From: Rhabditoides inermis
Lineage: Eukaryota > Nematoda > Chromadorea > Rhabditida > Rhabditidae
Direction: 5' to 3'
Assembly (NCBI GenBank): GCA_963966185.1
Contig: CAWZYM010000329.1
Span: 124,001-188,000, forward strand
DNA: 64,000 nucleotides
The notes beneath the pieces are model-generated. The model was not told the origin of the DNA and made no database searches. It worked only from the letters and a program-made list of their open reading frames with translations. Of the stretch, positions 42,437 through 53,693 are shown in pieces (the first letter of the stretch is position 1; each line of letters begins with the position of its first letter). Both the position numbers and the translations under genes were made by a program.

Positions 42437-43558
42437 CGTGGCGGCTCGTAGCTGTTCGTGGCTGACGTTGCAACTCGTAGATGTTCGTGGATTGTGGTTT
42501 TCACAGCTGATAGATGTTTGTGGCGGCTCGTAGCTGTTCGTGGCTGACGTTACAACTCGTAGATGTTCGTGGGATGTGGTTTTCGCAGCTGATAGATGTT
42601 CGTGGCGGCTCGTAGCTGTTCGTGGCTGACGTTACAACTCGTGGATGTTCGTGGATTGTGGTTTTCGCGGCTGATAGATGTTCGTGGCGGCTCGTAGCTG
42701 TTCGTGGCTGACGTTGCAGCTCGTAGATGTTCGTGGATTGTGGTTTTCACAGCTGATAGATGTTTGTGGCGGCTCGTAGCTGTTCGTGGCTGACGTTACA
42801 ACTCGTAGATGTTCGTGGGATGTGGTTTTCGCAGCTGATAGATGTTCGTGGCGGCTCGTAGCTGTTCGTGGCTGACGTTGCAACTCGTAGATGCTCGTGG
42901 ATTGTGGCTCCCGCGGCTGACTTCTTCGTGGCGGCTCGTAGCTGTTTGTGGCTGACGTTGCAACTCGTAGATGTTCGTGGATTGTGGTTTTCGTGGCTGA
43001 TAGATGTTTGTGGCGGCTCGTAGCTGTTCGTGGCTGCTTGTAGCTGACAGCTGTTCGTGGCGGCTCGTAGCTGTTTGTGGCTGAAGTTACAACTCGTAGA
43101 TGTTCGTGGATTGTGGTTTTCGTGGCTGATAGATGTTCGTGGCGACTCGTAGCTGTTTGTGGCTGAAGTTGAAACTCGTAGATGTTCGTTGATTGTGGCT
43201 CTCGCGGCTGACAGCTGTTCGTGCCGGCTCGTAGCTGTTCGTGGCTGACAATGCAACTCGTAGATCTTCGTGGCTGACGTTGCAACTCGTAGATGTTTGT
43301 GGATTGTGGTTTTCGCAGCTGATAGCTGTTCGTGGCGGCTCGTAGCTGTTCGTGGCTGACGTTGCAACTCGTAGATGTTTGTGGATTGTGGTTTTCGCAG
43401 CTGTTCGTGGCGGCTCGTAGCTGTTCGTGGCTAACGTTCAACTCGTAGATGTTCGTGGATTGTGGTATTCGCAGCTGATAGATGTTCGTGGCGGCTCGTA
43501 GCTGTTCGTGGCTGACGTTGCAACTCGTAGATGTTCGTGGATTGTGATTTTCGCAGCT
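42437..43558 (-). repeat. Satellite A array 3 (1.1 kb)
   Basis: Roughly 14 units in reverse orientation. Both edges match the other arrays: the palindrome-proximal variant on the left, and on the right the unit with GTTCAACTCG (the 81-bp variant) plus the GATTTTCGCAGC edge. In size it lies between the 503-bp arrays to the right and the expanded arrays to the left. Confidence 0.96.
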
Positions 43559-44309
43559 AAGTATAAATGAAGTATAAGTGAAGTATAAATAAAGTATAAA
43601 TGAAGTATAAATGAAGTATAAATGAAGTATAAATTAAGTATAAAAGAAGTATAAAAGAAGTATAAATGAAGTATAAATGAAGTATAAATGAAGTATAAAT
43701 GAAGTATAAGTGAAAGATAAATGAAGTATAATTGAAGTATAAATGAAGTATAAATGAAGTATAAATGAAGTATAAATGAAGTATAAGTGAAAGATAAATG
43801 AAGTATAAATGAAGTATAAGAAGTATAAATGAAGTATAAATGAAGTATAAGTGAAATATAAACGAAGTATAAATGAAGTATAAATGAAGTATAAATGAAG
43901 TATAAATGAAGTATAAATGAAGTATATAAAAGAAGTATAAATGAAATATGTATGAATGAAGTATAAATGAAGTATAATTGAAGTATAAATGAAGTATAAA
44001 TGAAGTAAAAAAGAAGTATAAATGAAGTATAAATGAAGTATAAATGAGGTATAAATGAGGTATAAATGAAGTATACATGAAATATAAATGAAGTATAAAA
44101 GAAGTATAAATGAAGTATAAATAAAGTATAAAAGAAGTATAAATGAAGTATAAATGAAGTATACAAGAAGTATAAATGAAGTATAAATGAAGTATAAGTG
44201 AAGTATAAAAGAAGTATAAATGAAGTTTAAATGAAGTATAAATGAAGTATAAATGAAGTATAAATGAAGTATAAGTGAAGTATAAATGAAGTATAAAAGA
44301 AGTATAAAT
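43559..44309 (-). repeat. Satellite B, long arm, part left of the RTE insertion
   Basis: 11-bp repeat in AAGTATAAATG orientation. It includes irregular units such as AAGTATATAAAAG and AAATATGTATGAATG (near 43924-43957) that recur in the next composite units, for example near 50847 and 54493. Confidence 0.96.
44295..44309. repeat. Target-site duplication of the RTE element, left copy
   Basis: The 15-bp sequence AAAAGAAGTATAAAT is repeated at 47451-47465. In other composite units it occurs once, uninterrupted, in the same context (51219-51233, 54867-54881, 58669-58683, 63338-63352). Confidence 0.9.
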
Positions 44310-44333
44310 ACTTACTTACTTGAATACTTGAAT
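44310..44333 (-). repeat. Tandem-repeat 3' tail of the RTE element
   Basis: On the element strand it reads two ATTCAAGT octamers then two AAGT tetramers, directly abutting the target duplication. RTE elements typically end in such short repeats instead of poly(A). Confidence 0.85.
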
Positions 44334-44339
44334 GCTCCT

Positions 44340-47300
44340 TCAGCTTGCAAGCGCGGAGCCCATCTTTCGCCACAGTGAACGGTCTCGAGCTGCAGTTGCC
44401 CACTGCTTGTGGTCGTTCCTGCGCCCATAGAACAGTTTTGTATTATTGCGGACAGAATCTGCCCAGCGGGTTGGCGGCCGTCCGGGTTCTCGAGTGACGT
44501 TGCGCGGCCTCCAATCGGTAGTCGCCCGTGTCCATCGCCCGTCCGTCCTCCTTTGTATGTGTCCGGCCCATCTATGTTTGCTGCGCGCCATGTAGGAGGT
44601 TGGGTTGGTCAACGCGGATCTTGCCCGCATGTCCTCGCTGCTCAGTCCCTCGTCTCGCTGCCGATAGAGTGAGTATCCCAGCATCTGTCGCTCCATTGCG
44701 CGGTGTGCGGTCTGGATGCGACCGAGCGTGGTGGTAGTGTAGGCCCACGTCTCCGAGCCGTAACACAGTGCGTGGAGTACGCACGTGTTGAAGAGGTTCG
44801 CTTTGAGGTGTTTGTCGTTCAGCGTGCCCAGTGTCTCCTTGATGTTGCCAAATGCCGCCCATCCTGCTCTCGTTCTCCTTGCCAGCTCCGAAGTGAGGGT
44901 GTTCTTTGCGTTTATGGCCCGTCCGAGGTAGATGTACTCCTCCACCTCTTCGATTGCCTGGCCGGAAAGATGGATAGTCCCAGCGGCAGCCTGCTCGTTT
45001 CGGATGAACTGCGTCTTGCCGATGTTGATGCGCAGCCCGGCCTTCTCGCTCTCCGTGTTCAGCTCGTTCAGCATCCGTTCAGCATCTGCCGTGGTCTCGG
45101 TGATCAGCACAATGTCGTCAGCGAAGCGCAGATGGTTCAGCTTCTCTCCGTCCACACGAAGGCCGTAGTCACTCCAGTCAAGTTGGCGGAAGACGACTTC
45201 CAGCGCAGCAGTGAAGAGCACCGGGGAGACAGTGTCTCCTTGCTTCACACCGCATCGCACAGGGATCTTCAGCTCGTTGGAGAAGAGCTTCAGAAGTAGC
45301 TGGTTGTTGTCGTAGCAGTCGGATAGCGCAGTCAGGTATCCCTCCTCGACGTTGAGCATCTCAAGAGCGCGTAGAAGGAATCCGTGGTCGAGCCGGTCGA
45401 ACGCCTTCTCGAAGTCGACAAAGGTGAGCACTAGCGGGGTCTTGTATTCGCGGGCTCTCTCCACGACCTGAGAGACGGTCTGGAGGTGATCGGCGCAGCA
45501 GTAGCCGCTCCGGAATCCGGCTTGTTCTCGTGGTTGTTCGTCTTCCAGAGTCCGTTTCAGCCTGTTCAACAACGCCTTGGAATAGGTTTTGTAGAGCAGG
45601 CTGAGTAGAGCGATCGGGCGCCAGTTGGAGATCTTCTCACGGGGTCCTTTCTTCGGGAGTAGTACGAGCCGCGCCTCTCTCCAGCTGTCGGGGATGGGGG
45701 TCCCTTCCAGGTGAGTCGAGAACAGGCGTGCGAGGGCGCGGTGGAAGTTAGTTCCTCCCGCCTTCAGCAGATCGGCCGTGATGTTGTCAGGTCCGGGGGC
45801 TCGTCCTTTCGGCATCTGGGAGAGGGCGTGTCGCACTTCAGATGGGAGTACGGGGGGCACGTTTCCAGGAGTGTAGACCTTCCTCGGGATGAGTAGTCGG
45901 TCAGCGTAGAGAGTACTGTAGAAGTCGACGGTGGCCTCCTCGATGGCAGGTCGCGCGGTGATCATCTGGTCGTTGATCAGCAATGCCTCCAGCAGGGATC
46001 GCTCGGTGGCGAGTCCTCTCTTCGCGATTTTGATGCTCCGACGATGCATAGCAGTGTCTCGGAGTATCTCCTCGTGGTACTTCGTCAGATCGTGTTTGAA
46101 GGCGGCGCGACACTGGCGGGAGATGATGACGAGTTCTAGCAGCCGACTCGGGTCTAGCGCGAGCTTCGCCCTTGTCTTCAGCAGGTCCCTCGTCCTCTCC
46201 GACAGTCTCCTTTCCATGTGGTTCGGCCCGGGAGCAGTTGCGACGGCGGCGGCCTCCTTGAGTGTGTTGAGCAGCTCCTCGTACGTCGGGTTTAGGCCAA
46301 CGTGGTGTTCAATGTAGGCGTGCGCTGCATCAGGGGCAAATAGGGTTGCCGGGTGCCGGGTGCTGTGACGTAGAGGTCGTCGCGGGATACGTAGCCGAGC
46401 TCGAAGAAGTCTGTGGTCGCCTCCTATAGAGAAGGGGGCGACCACGTCGACATCGGCGAGTAGCAGGCGGTTGCTCGTCAGGAAGTGGTCGATCTCGTTG
46501 AGCGCTCGTCCGTTGGGCGATCTCCACGTCCACTTCCTCCGGCTCGGCTTTGAGAAAAAGCTGTTGCCGTGGAAGAGACGGATCTCCTCAATGAAGTCAG
46601 TGAGTCGATCGCCCTCCTCGTTCCGCTCTCCGTATCCGTTCGGCCCCACTCTGAACTCGCCATGCTTGCGAGTTCCGAGCTTGGCGTTGAAGTCGCCGCA
46701 GACGATCTTGTAGCGGGCCTTCTCCTCCTTGTATAGCTTCCGCAGGTCGCAGTAGAACTGCTCCTTCTCGTCTTCCGTCGCAGTGCTGGTCGGCGCGTAG
46801 CAGTTGAAGATTGCGACGCGCACGTCACCGAACATTAGTGAAAGGTGGGCCAGCCGATTCGATATTACTCTCATCGACTGGATTGCGGACGTAGTTTTAC
46901 CTGACACCGCAAACCCAACTCCTCCACTGCCGTTGCGGCAACGTGCTCCCATCACAACTTCCGTCCCGTCTCGTCTTCTCGTCCGCTTCTCTGTTGCCCT
47001 CTTCGTCTCCTGTAGGCATATGACGTCCCACTTGATCTTCTCCAGAGTGTCGAATAGCATCTCCTCCTTGGTAGCCTGGGACAGTCCTTGGCAGTTAAGT
47101 GTGCAAACATTGAAGTTCCTTTCCGGTTTTGTCGACCTCAGCTCCGGTGATTTCTCGCGCCCTGCCCTACCGCTGGATCCCTCGTCGACGGAAGGGAGCG
47201 GTTGGGCGCCGGGAACTTGGGCGCATTGTGATTGCGACTGTCCATAGGGTACATCGAAAGATGTCTTTAGCCATGGATATGACTGGTGGGTGGCTGGCCC

Positions 47301-47357
47301 TGCCAGAAAGGAGTCCGGCCTAGAGTCCGTCTTGTTTCCCGTGTTCAGTTCAGCCAT
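44340..47357 (-). CDS. RTE-type endonuclease-reverse transcriptase polyprotein, 1005 aa
   Basis: Catalyses target-primed reverse transcription: the endonuclease nicks DNA and the polymerase copies the element RNA from the nick. Residues 1-80 are a non-conserved leader. An APE-type endonuclease spans about 81-320, with LNCQG (N88), LQETKR (E117), NCYAPT, GDFNAK (D222, N224), KWTW (275-278), EIDHF (D290) and GGDHRLL (D314, H315). The last motif has GG where many relatives have S, but the D and H are kept. A reverse transcriptase spans about 500-790: GRAPGPD (518-524), motif A VDFEKAFD (D648), RCGVKQGDTVSP (701-712) and FADDIV (D747, D748). The C-terminal part (about 880-970) has the HRWAGHIQRR and GRPPTRWADSV segments usual in this group. 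No stop or frameshift is seen, so the protein may be functional. The length is normal for an RTE ORF. The start is the first ATG of the frame after the leader; the exact start is uncertain. Confidence 0.93.
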   Translation of the reverse strand: MAELNTGNKTDSRPDSFLAGPATHQSYPWLKTSFDVPYGQSQSQCAQVPGAQPLPSVDEGSSGRAGREKSPELRSTKPERNFNVCTLNCQGLSQATKEEMLFDTLEKIKWDVICLQETKRATEKRTRRRDGTEVVMGARCRNGSGGVGFAVSGKTTSAIQSMRVISNRLAHLSLMFGDVRVAIFNCYAPTSTATEDEKEQFYCDLRKLYKEEKARYKIVCGDFNAKLGTRKHGEFRVGPNGYGERNEEGDRLTDFIEEIRLFHGNSFFSKPSRRKWTWRSPNGRALNEIDHFLTSNRLLLADVDVVAPFSIGGDHRLLRARLRIPRRPLRHSTRHPATLFAPDAAHAYIEHHVGLNPTYEELLNTLKEAAAVATAPGPNHMERRLSERTRDLLKTRAKLALDPSRLLELVIISRQCRAAFKHDLTKYHEEILRDTAMHRRSIKIAKRGLATERSLLEALLINDQMITARPAIEEATVDFYSTLYADRLLIPRKVYTPGNVPPVLPSEVRHALSQMPKGRAPGPDNITADLLKAGGTNFHRALARLFSTHLEGTPIPDSWREARLVLLPKKGPREKISNWRPIALLSLLYKTYSKALLNRLKRTLEDEQPREQAGFRSGYCCADHLQTVSQVVERAREYKTPLVLTFVDFEKAFDRLDHGFLLRALEMLNVEEGYLTALSDCYDNNQLLLKLFSNELKIPVRCGVKQGDTVSPVLFTAALEVVFRQLDWSDYGLRVDGEKLNHLRFADDIVLITETTADAERMLNELNTESEKAGLRINIGKTQFIRNEQAAAGTIHLSGQAIEEVEEYIYLGRAINAKNTLTSELARRTRAGWAAFGNIKETLGTLNDKHLKANLFNTCVLHALCYGSETWAYTTTTLGRIQTAHRAMERQMLGYSLYRQRDEGLSSEDMRARSALTNPTSYMARSKHRWAGHIQRRTDGRWTRATTDWRPRNVTREPGRPPTRWADSVRNNTKLFYGRRNDHKQWATAARDRSLWRKMGSALAS

Positions 47358-47450
47358 CCGCGGAATGCGAACGGCCTATCCAGCGGCACCAGCGTGGAGG
47401 CAAGGGAGACGACCATGCAGAAGTCGCCCAACGGGAGTCGCCGCCAAAAG

Positions 47451-47465
47451 AAAAGAAGTATAAAT
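47451..47465. repeat. Target-site duplication of the RTE element, right copy
   Basis: Same 15 bases as 44295-44309. The preceding element base is G and the left copy is preceded by T, so the duplication is exactly 15 bp. Confidence 0.9.
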
Positions 47466-48900
47466 GAAATATAAATGAAGTATAAATGAAGTATAAATTA
47501 AGTACAAACGAAGTATAAATGAGGGATAAATGAAGTATAGGTGAAGTATAAAAGAAGTATAAATGAAGTATAAATGAAGTATGAATGAGGTATAAATGAG
47601 GTATAAATGAAGTATACATGAAATATAAATGAAGTATAAAAGAAGTAAAAAATGAAGTATAAATAAAGTATAGAAGAAGTAAAAATGAAGTATAAATGAA
47701 GTATAAATGAAGTATAAGTGAAGTATAAATGAAGTATAAATGAAGTATAAATGAAGTATAAGTGAAATTTAAATGAAGTAAAAATGAAGTATAAATGAAG
47801 TATAAATGAAGTATAAATGAAGTATAAATGAAGTATAAATGAAGTATAAATGAAGTATAAATGAAGTATAAATGAATTATAAAAGAAGTATAAATGAAAT
47901 ATAAATGAAGTATAAATGAAGTATAAATGAAGTATAAATGAAGTATAAATAAGGTATAAATGAGGTATAAATGAAGTAAAGGTGAAGTATAAAAGAAGTA
48001 TAAATGAAGTATAAATGAAGTATGAATGAGGTATAAATGAGGTATAAATGAAGTATACATGAAATAGAAATGAAGTATAAAAGAAGTATAAATGAAGTAT
48101 AAATAAAGTATAAAAGAAGTACAAATGAAGTATAAATGAAGTATACAAGAAGTATAAATGAAGTATAAATGAGGTATAAGTGAAGTATAAAAGAAGTATA
48201 AAAGAAGTATAAATGAAGTATAAATGAAGTATAAATGAAGTATAAATGAAGTATAAATGAAGTATAAATGAAGTATAAATGAAGTATAAATGAAGTATAA
48301 ATGAAGTATAAATGAGGATTAAATGAAGTATGAATAAAGTATAAATGAAGTATAAATGAAGTAAAAATGAAGTATAAATGAAGTATAAAAGAAGTATAAA
48401 TGAAGTATAAATGAAGTATAAAAGAAGTATAAATGAAGTATAAATGAAGTATAAATGAAGTATAAGTGAAAGATAAATGAAGTATAAATGAAGTATAATT
48501 GAAATATAAATGAAGTATAAATGAAGTATAAGTGAAATATAAACGAAGTATAAATGAAGTATAAATGAAGTATAAATGAAGTATAAATGAAGTATAAGTG
48601 AAGTATAAAAGAAGTATAATTGAAGTATAAATGAAGTATAAATGAAGTATAAATGAAGTATAAATGAAATATAAATGAAGTTAAAATGAAGTATAAAAGA
48701 AGTATAAATGAACTATAAATGAAGTATAAATGAAGTAGAAATGAAGTATAAATGAAGTATAAATGAAGTATAAATGAGGTATAAATGAAGTATAGGTGAA
48801 GTATAAAAGAAGTATAAATGAAGTATAAATGAAGTATGAATGAGGTATAAATGAGGTATGAATGAAGTATTCATGAAAAATAAATGAAGTATAAAAGTAT
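47466..48900 (-). repeat. Satellite B, long arm, part right of the RTE insertion
   Basis: It resumes the B pattern where it stopped at 44309 (AAATTAAGTACAAACG follows, as at 51264 and 54911). It runs to a foldback at about 48897-48906, where TGAAGTAT and ATACTTCA face each other. Confidence 0.96.
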
Positions 48901-49373
48901 AAAATACTTCAATTATACTTCATTTATACTTCATTTATCTTTCACCTATACTTCATTTATCTTTCACTTACACTTCATTTATACTTCATTTATACTTCAT
49001 TTATACTTCTTTTATACTTCTTTTATACTTCATTTATACTTCATTTATACTTTATTTATACTTCACTTAAACTTCATTTATACTTCATTTATACTTCAAT
49101 TATACTTCATTTATACTTCATTTATACTTCATTTATACTTCATTTATCTTTCACTTATACTTCATTTATACTTCATTTATACTTCATTTATACTTCTTTT
49201 ATACTTCTTTTATACTTCTTTTATACTTCTTTTATACTTCATTTATACTTCATTTATACTTCATTTATACTTCATTTATACTTTATTTATACTTCACTTA
49301 TACTTCATTTATACTTCATTTATACTTCAATTATACTTCTTTTATACTTCACTTATACTTCATTTATACTGCA
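48901..49373 (+). repeat. Satellite B, short inverted arm next to U copy 4
   Basis: About 470 bp in CTTCATTTATA orientation. Holds an empty site for the 1.1-kb element at 49344/49345, 29 bp from the U end. Confidence 0.96.
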
Positions 49374-49972
49374 TTAGGATCGGCGCAAAGCGCCGATCGT
49401 TTGGGTCCTACCCAGCGGCGCGCAGAATCGCTAGGCCCGGAGGGCCGCCAAAATCGCTTGTAAATCATTTAAATAATAATTGTTTCAGAGTTATATCAAG
49501 ATCTTGTTTCTAAATCGTCCGTTGAACAACTATAAACAAAAATAAATTATGAAACAATAGTTTAATACCCAAAAATATGTTCGCTGGTTAGGTCTGCACG
49601 TCTGTGAGGTATGCTGCTGGTCGCTGATTCGCTGAAAGGCCCGCTCACTAGCCCCGCCCCCCGCGCTTGTTGGTTCGTGATGCGGAATGTGTGCGGGAGA
49701 GCGCGATAATGCGATAATGTGCTCACTGTTTGTGATTTGCGTCGTCGTTCACGCGCGTTGTTTTGTTGATGTTATTTTTGTTGTTTAAAATACAATTAAA
49801 AAAAGAAGAAAATTTCTCCGAAATTCAACAAAAGGACATTCATTCTCTTCTGAAAAGTACAAGCGTAAAGTAGCTCTGTTTGGGTTCATCTCAATTCAAC
49901 AAAAGCACATGCATAAAACTATTATTTCTACACTAAGCAATAAACACAAACCTGCTCTCTCAAAACGATCAC
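49374..49972 (-). repeat. U island copy 4
   Basis: 599 bp. Shares three private variants with copy 5 (CCTACCCAG, GTTGGTTCG in place of ATTGGTTCG, and TTTCTCCGAAA), which marks these two units as sisters. Confidence 0.9.
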
Positions 49973-50045
49973 AACCACTATCAGCAACGAAAACCACAAC
50001 CCACGAAATGTTCGTGGGTTGTGGTTTTCGTTGCTGATAGTGGTT
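49973..50045. repeat. Perfect palindrome at the end of A array 4
   Basis: Arms 49973-50007 and 50011-50045, loop ATG on the plus strand. Confidence 0.97.
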
Positions 50046-50548
50046 CGTGGCGGCTCGTAGCTGTTCGTGGCTGAAGTTACAACTCGTAGATGTTCGTGGA
50101 TTGTGGTTTTCGTGGCTGATAGATGTTCGTGGCGACTCGTAGCTGTTTGTGGCTGAAGTTGAAACTCGTAGATGTTCGTTGATTGTGGCTCTCGCGGCTG
50201 ACAGCTGTTCGTGCCGGCTCGTAGCTGTTCGTGGCTGACAATGCAACTCGTAGATCTTCGTGGCTGACGTTGCAACTCGTAGATGTTTGTGGATTGTGGT
50301 TTTCGCAGCTGATAGCTGTTCGTGGCGGCTCGTAGCTGTTCGTGGCTGACGTTGCAACTCGTAGATGTTTGTGGATTGTGGTTTTCGCAGCTGTTCGTGG
50401 CGGCTCGTAGCTGTTCGTGGCTGACGTTCAACTCGTAGATGTTCGTGGATTGTGGTATTCGCAGCTGATAGATGTTCGTGGCGGCTCGTAGCTGTTCGTG
50501 GCTGACGTTGCAACTCGTAGATGTTCGTGGATTGTGATTTTCGCAGCT
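50046..50548 (-). repeat. Satellite A array 4 (compact, 503 bp)
   Basis: About six units, starting and ending with the same edge variants as the 20-kb array. It includes the CATTGTCAGCC and CAATCAACG variants seen in the first 500 bp of array 2. It looks like the minimal form of an A array. Confidence 0.96.
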
Positions 50549-52551
50549 AAGTATAAATGAAGTATAAGTGAAGTATAAATAAAGTATAAATTAAGTATAA
50601 AAGAAGTATAAAAGAAGTATAAATGAAGTATAAATGAAGTATAAATGAAGTATAAGTGAAAGATAAATGAAGTATAATTGAAGTATAAATGAAGTATAAA
50701 TGAAGTATAAGTGAAAGATAAATGAAGTATAAATGAAGTATAAGAAGTATAAATGAAGTATAAATGAAGTATAAGTGAAATATAAACGAAGTATAAATGA
50801 AGTATAAATGAAGTATAAATGAAGTATAAATGAAGTATAAATGAAGTATATAAAAGAAGTATAAATGAAATATGTATGAATGAAGTATAATTGAAGTATA
50901 ATTGAAGTATAAATGAAGTATAAATGAAGTAAAAAAGAAGTATAAATGAAGTATAAATGAAGTATAAATGAGGTATAAATGAGGTATAAATGAAGTATAC
51001 ATGAAATATAAATGAAGTATAAAAGAAGTATAAATGAAGTATAAATAAAGTATAAAAGAAGTATAAATGAAGTATAAATGAAGTATACAAGAAGTATAAA
51101 TGAAGTATAAATGAAGTATAAGTGAAGTATAAAAGAAGTATAAATGAAGTTTAAATGAAGTATAAATGAAGTATAAATGAAGTATAAATGAAGTATAAGT
51201 GAAGTATAAATGAAGTATAAAAGAAGTATAAATGAAATATAAATGAAGTATAAATGAAGTATAAATTAAGTACAAACGAAGTATAAATGAGGGATAAATG
51301 AAGTATAGGTGAAGTATAAAAGAAGTATAAATGAAGTATAAATGAAGTATGAATGAGGTATAAATGAGGTATAAATGAAGTATACATGAAATATAAATGA
51401 AGTATAAAAGAAGTAAAAAAATGAAGTATAAATAAAGTATAAAAGAAGTAAAAATGAAGTATAAATGAAGTATAAATAAAGTATAAGTGAAGTATAAATG
51501 AAGTATAAATGAAGTATAAATGAAGTATAAGTGAAATTTAAATGAAGTAAAAATGAAGTATAAATGAAGTATAAATGAAGTATAAATGAAGTATAAATGA
51601 AGTATAAATGAAGTATAAATGAAGTATAAATGAAGTATAAATGAATTATAAAAGAAGTATAAATGAAATATAAATGAAGTATAAATGAAGTATAAATGAA
51701 GTATAAATGAAGTATAAATAAGGTATAAATGAGGTATAAATGAAGTAAAGGTGAAGTATAAAAGAAGTATAAATGAAGTATAAATGAAGTATGAATGAGG
51801 TATAAATGAGGTATAAATGAAGTATACATGAAATAGAAATGAAGTATAAAAGAAGTATAAATGAAGTATAAATAAAGTATAAAAGAAGTACAAATGAAGT
51901 ATAAATGAAGTATACAAGAAGTATAAATGAAGTATAAATGAGGTATAAGTGAAGTATAAAAGAAGTATAAAAGAAGTATAAATGAAGTATAAATGAAGTA
52001 TAAATGAAGTATAAATGAAGTATAAATGAAGTATAAATGAAGTATAAATGAAGTATAAATGAAGTATAAATGAAGTATAAATGAGGATTAAATGAAGTAT
52101 GAATAAAGTATAAATGAAGTATAAATGAAGTAAAAATGAAGTATAAATGAAGTATAAAAGAAGTATAAATGAAGTATAAATGAAGTATAAAAGAAGTATA
52201 AATGAAGTATAAATGAAGTATAAATGAAGTATAAGTGAAAGATAAATGAAGTATAAAAGAAGTATAATTGAAGTATAAATGAAGTATAAATGAAGTATAA
52301 ATGAAGTATAAATGAAATATAAATGAAGTTAAAATGAAGTATAAAAGAAGTATAAATGAACTATAAATGAAGTATAAATGAAGTAGAAATGAAGTATAAA
52401 TGAAGTATAAATGAAGTATAAATGAGGTATAAATGAAGTATAGGTGAAGTATAAAAGAAGTATAAATGAAGTATAAATGAAGTATGAATGAGGTATAAAT
52501 GAGGTATGAATGAAGTATTCATGAAAAATAAATGAAGTATAAAAGTATAAA
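50549..52551 (-). repeat. Satellite B, long arm of the composite unit after A array 4
   Basis: About 2.0 kb of 11-bp repeats in AAGTATAAATG orientation, with the uninterrupted RTE target at 51219-51233. The marker GAGGTATAAATGAGG occurs at 50970, 51355 and 51797, giving spacings of 385 and 442 bp. The array is therefore a patchwork of larger duplicated blocks. Confidence 0.96.
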
Positions 52552-53021
52552 ATACTTCAATTATACTTCATTTATACTTCATTTATCTTTCACCTATACT
52601 TCATTTATCTTTCACTTACACTTCATTTATACTTCATTTATACTTCATTTATACTTCTTTTATACTTCTTTTATACTTCATTTATACTTCATTTATACTT
52701 TATTTATACTTCACTTAAACTTCATTTATACTTCATTTATACTTCAATTATACTTCATTTATACTTCATTTATACTTCATTTATACTTCATTTATCTTTC
52801 ACTTATACTTCATTTATACTTCATTTATACTTCATTTATACTTCTTTTATACTTCTTTTATACTTCTTTTATACTTCTTTTATACTTCATTTATACTTCA
52901 TTTATACTTCATTTATACTTCATTTATACTTTATTTATACTTCACTTATACTTCATTTATACTTCATTTATACTTCAATTATACTTCTTTTATACTTCAC
53001 TTATACTTCATTTATACTGCA
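52552..53021 (+). repeat. Satellite B, short inverted arm next to U copy 5
   Basis: About 470 bp after the foldback, nearly identical to 48901-49373. Empty site for the 1.1-kb element at 52992/52993. Confidence 0.96.
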
Positions 53022-53620
53022 TTAAGATCGGCGCAAAGCGCCGATCGTTTGGGTCCTACCCAGCGGCGCGCAGAATCGCTAGGCCCGGAGGGCCGCCAAA
53101 ATCGCTTGTAAATCATTTAAATAATAATTGTTTCAGAGTTATATCAAGATCTTGTTTCTAAATCGTCCGTTGAACAACTATAAACAAAAATAAATTATGA
53201 AACAATAGTTTAATACCCAAAAATATGTTCGCTGGTTAGGTCTGCACGTCTGTGAGGTATGCTGCTGGTCGCTGATTCGCTGAAAGGCCCGCTCACTAGC
53301 CCCGCCCCCCGCGCTTGTTGGTTCGTGATGCGGAATGTGTGCGGGAGAGCGCGATAATGCGATAATGTGCTCACTGTTTGTGATTTGCGTCGTCGTTCAC
53401 GCGCGTTGTTTTGTTGATGTTATTTTTGTTGTTTAAAATACAATTAAAAAAAGAAGAAAATTTCTCCGAAATTCAACAAAAGGACATTCATTCTCTTCTG
53501 AAAAGTACAAGCGTAAAGTAGCTCTGTTTGGGTTCATCTCAATTCAACAAAAGCACATGCATAAAACTATTATTTCTACACTAAGCAATAAACACAAACC
53601 TGCTCTCTCAAAACGATCAC
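53022..53620 (-). repeat. U island copy 5, terminal base changed
   Basis: 599 bp. It begins TTAAG where the others have TTAGG, so on the element strand the terminal CTAA has become TTAA. The hairpin stem is intact. Confidence 0.9.
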
Positions 53621-53693
53621 AACCACTATCAGCAACGAAAACCACAACCCACGAAATGTTCGTGGGTTGTGGTTTTCGTTGCTGATAGTGGTT
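53621..53693. repeat. Perfect palindrome at the end of A array 5
   Basis: Arms 53621-53655 and 53659-53693, loop ATG on the plus strand. Confidence 0.97.

Larger units (their letters stand above)
44310..47450 (-). mobile_element. RTE-type non-LTR retrotransposon, apparently full length
   Basis: The 3141-bp element lies in satellite B with a 15-bp target-site duplication on each side. Read on the minus strand, it has a 93-bp 5' leader (47450-47358), one ORF of 1005 codons, and a 3' UTR of only about 30 bp. That UTR ends in tandem ATTCAAGT, ATTCAAGT, AAGT, AAGT (44310-44333) with no poly(A). A very short 3' UTR ending in short tandem repeats is known for the RTE clade. The element is far more GC-rich than the surrounding B. 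It may begin slightly inside the true 5' end, since LINEs are often 5'-truncated, but the intact ORF argues against a large loss. Confidence 0.92.

Noticed and set aside
42437..43558. A array 3 and the 1.1-kb insertion both measuring 1122 bp
   Set aside because: The sequences are unrelated, so the equal length is a coincidence.
44409..47323. Several 60-200-codon ORFs on the plus strand and in other frames across the RTE element
   Set aside because: They are shadows of the 1005-codon ORF in GC-rich coding sequence and carry no recognisable domains.
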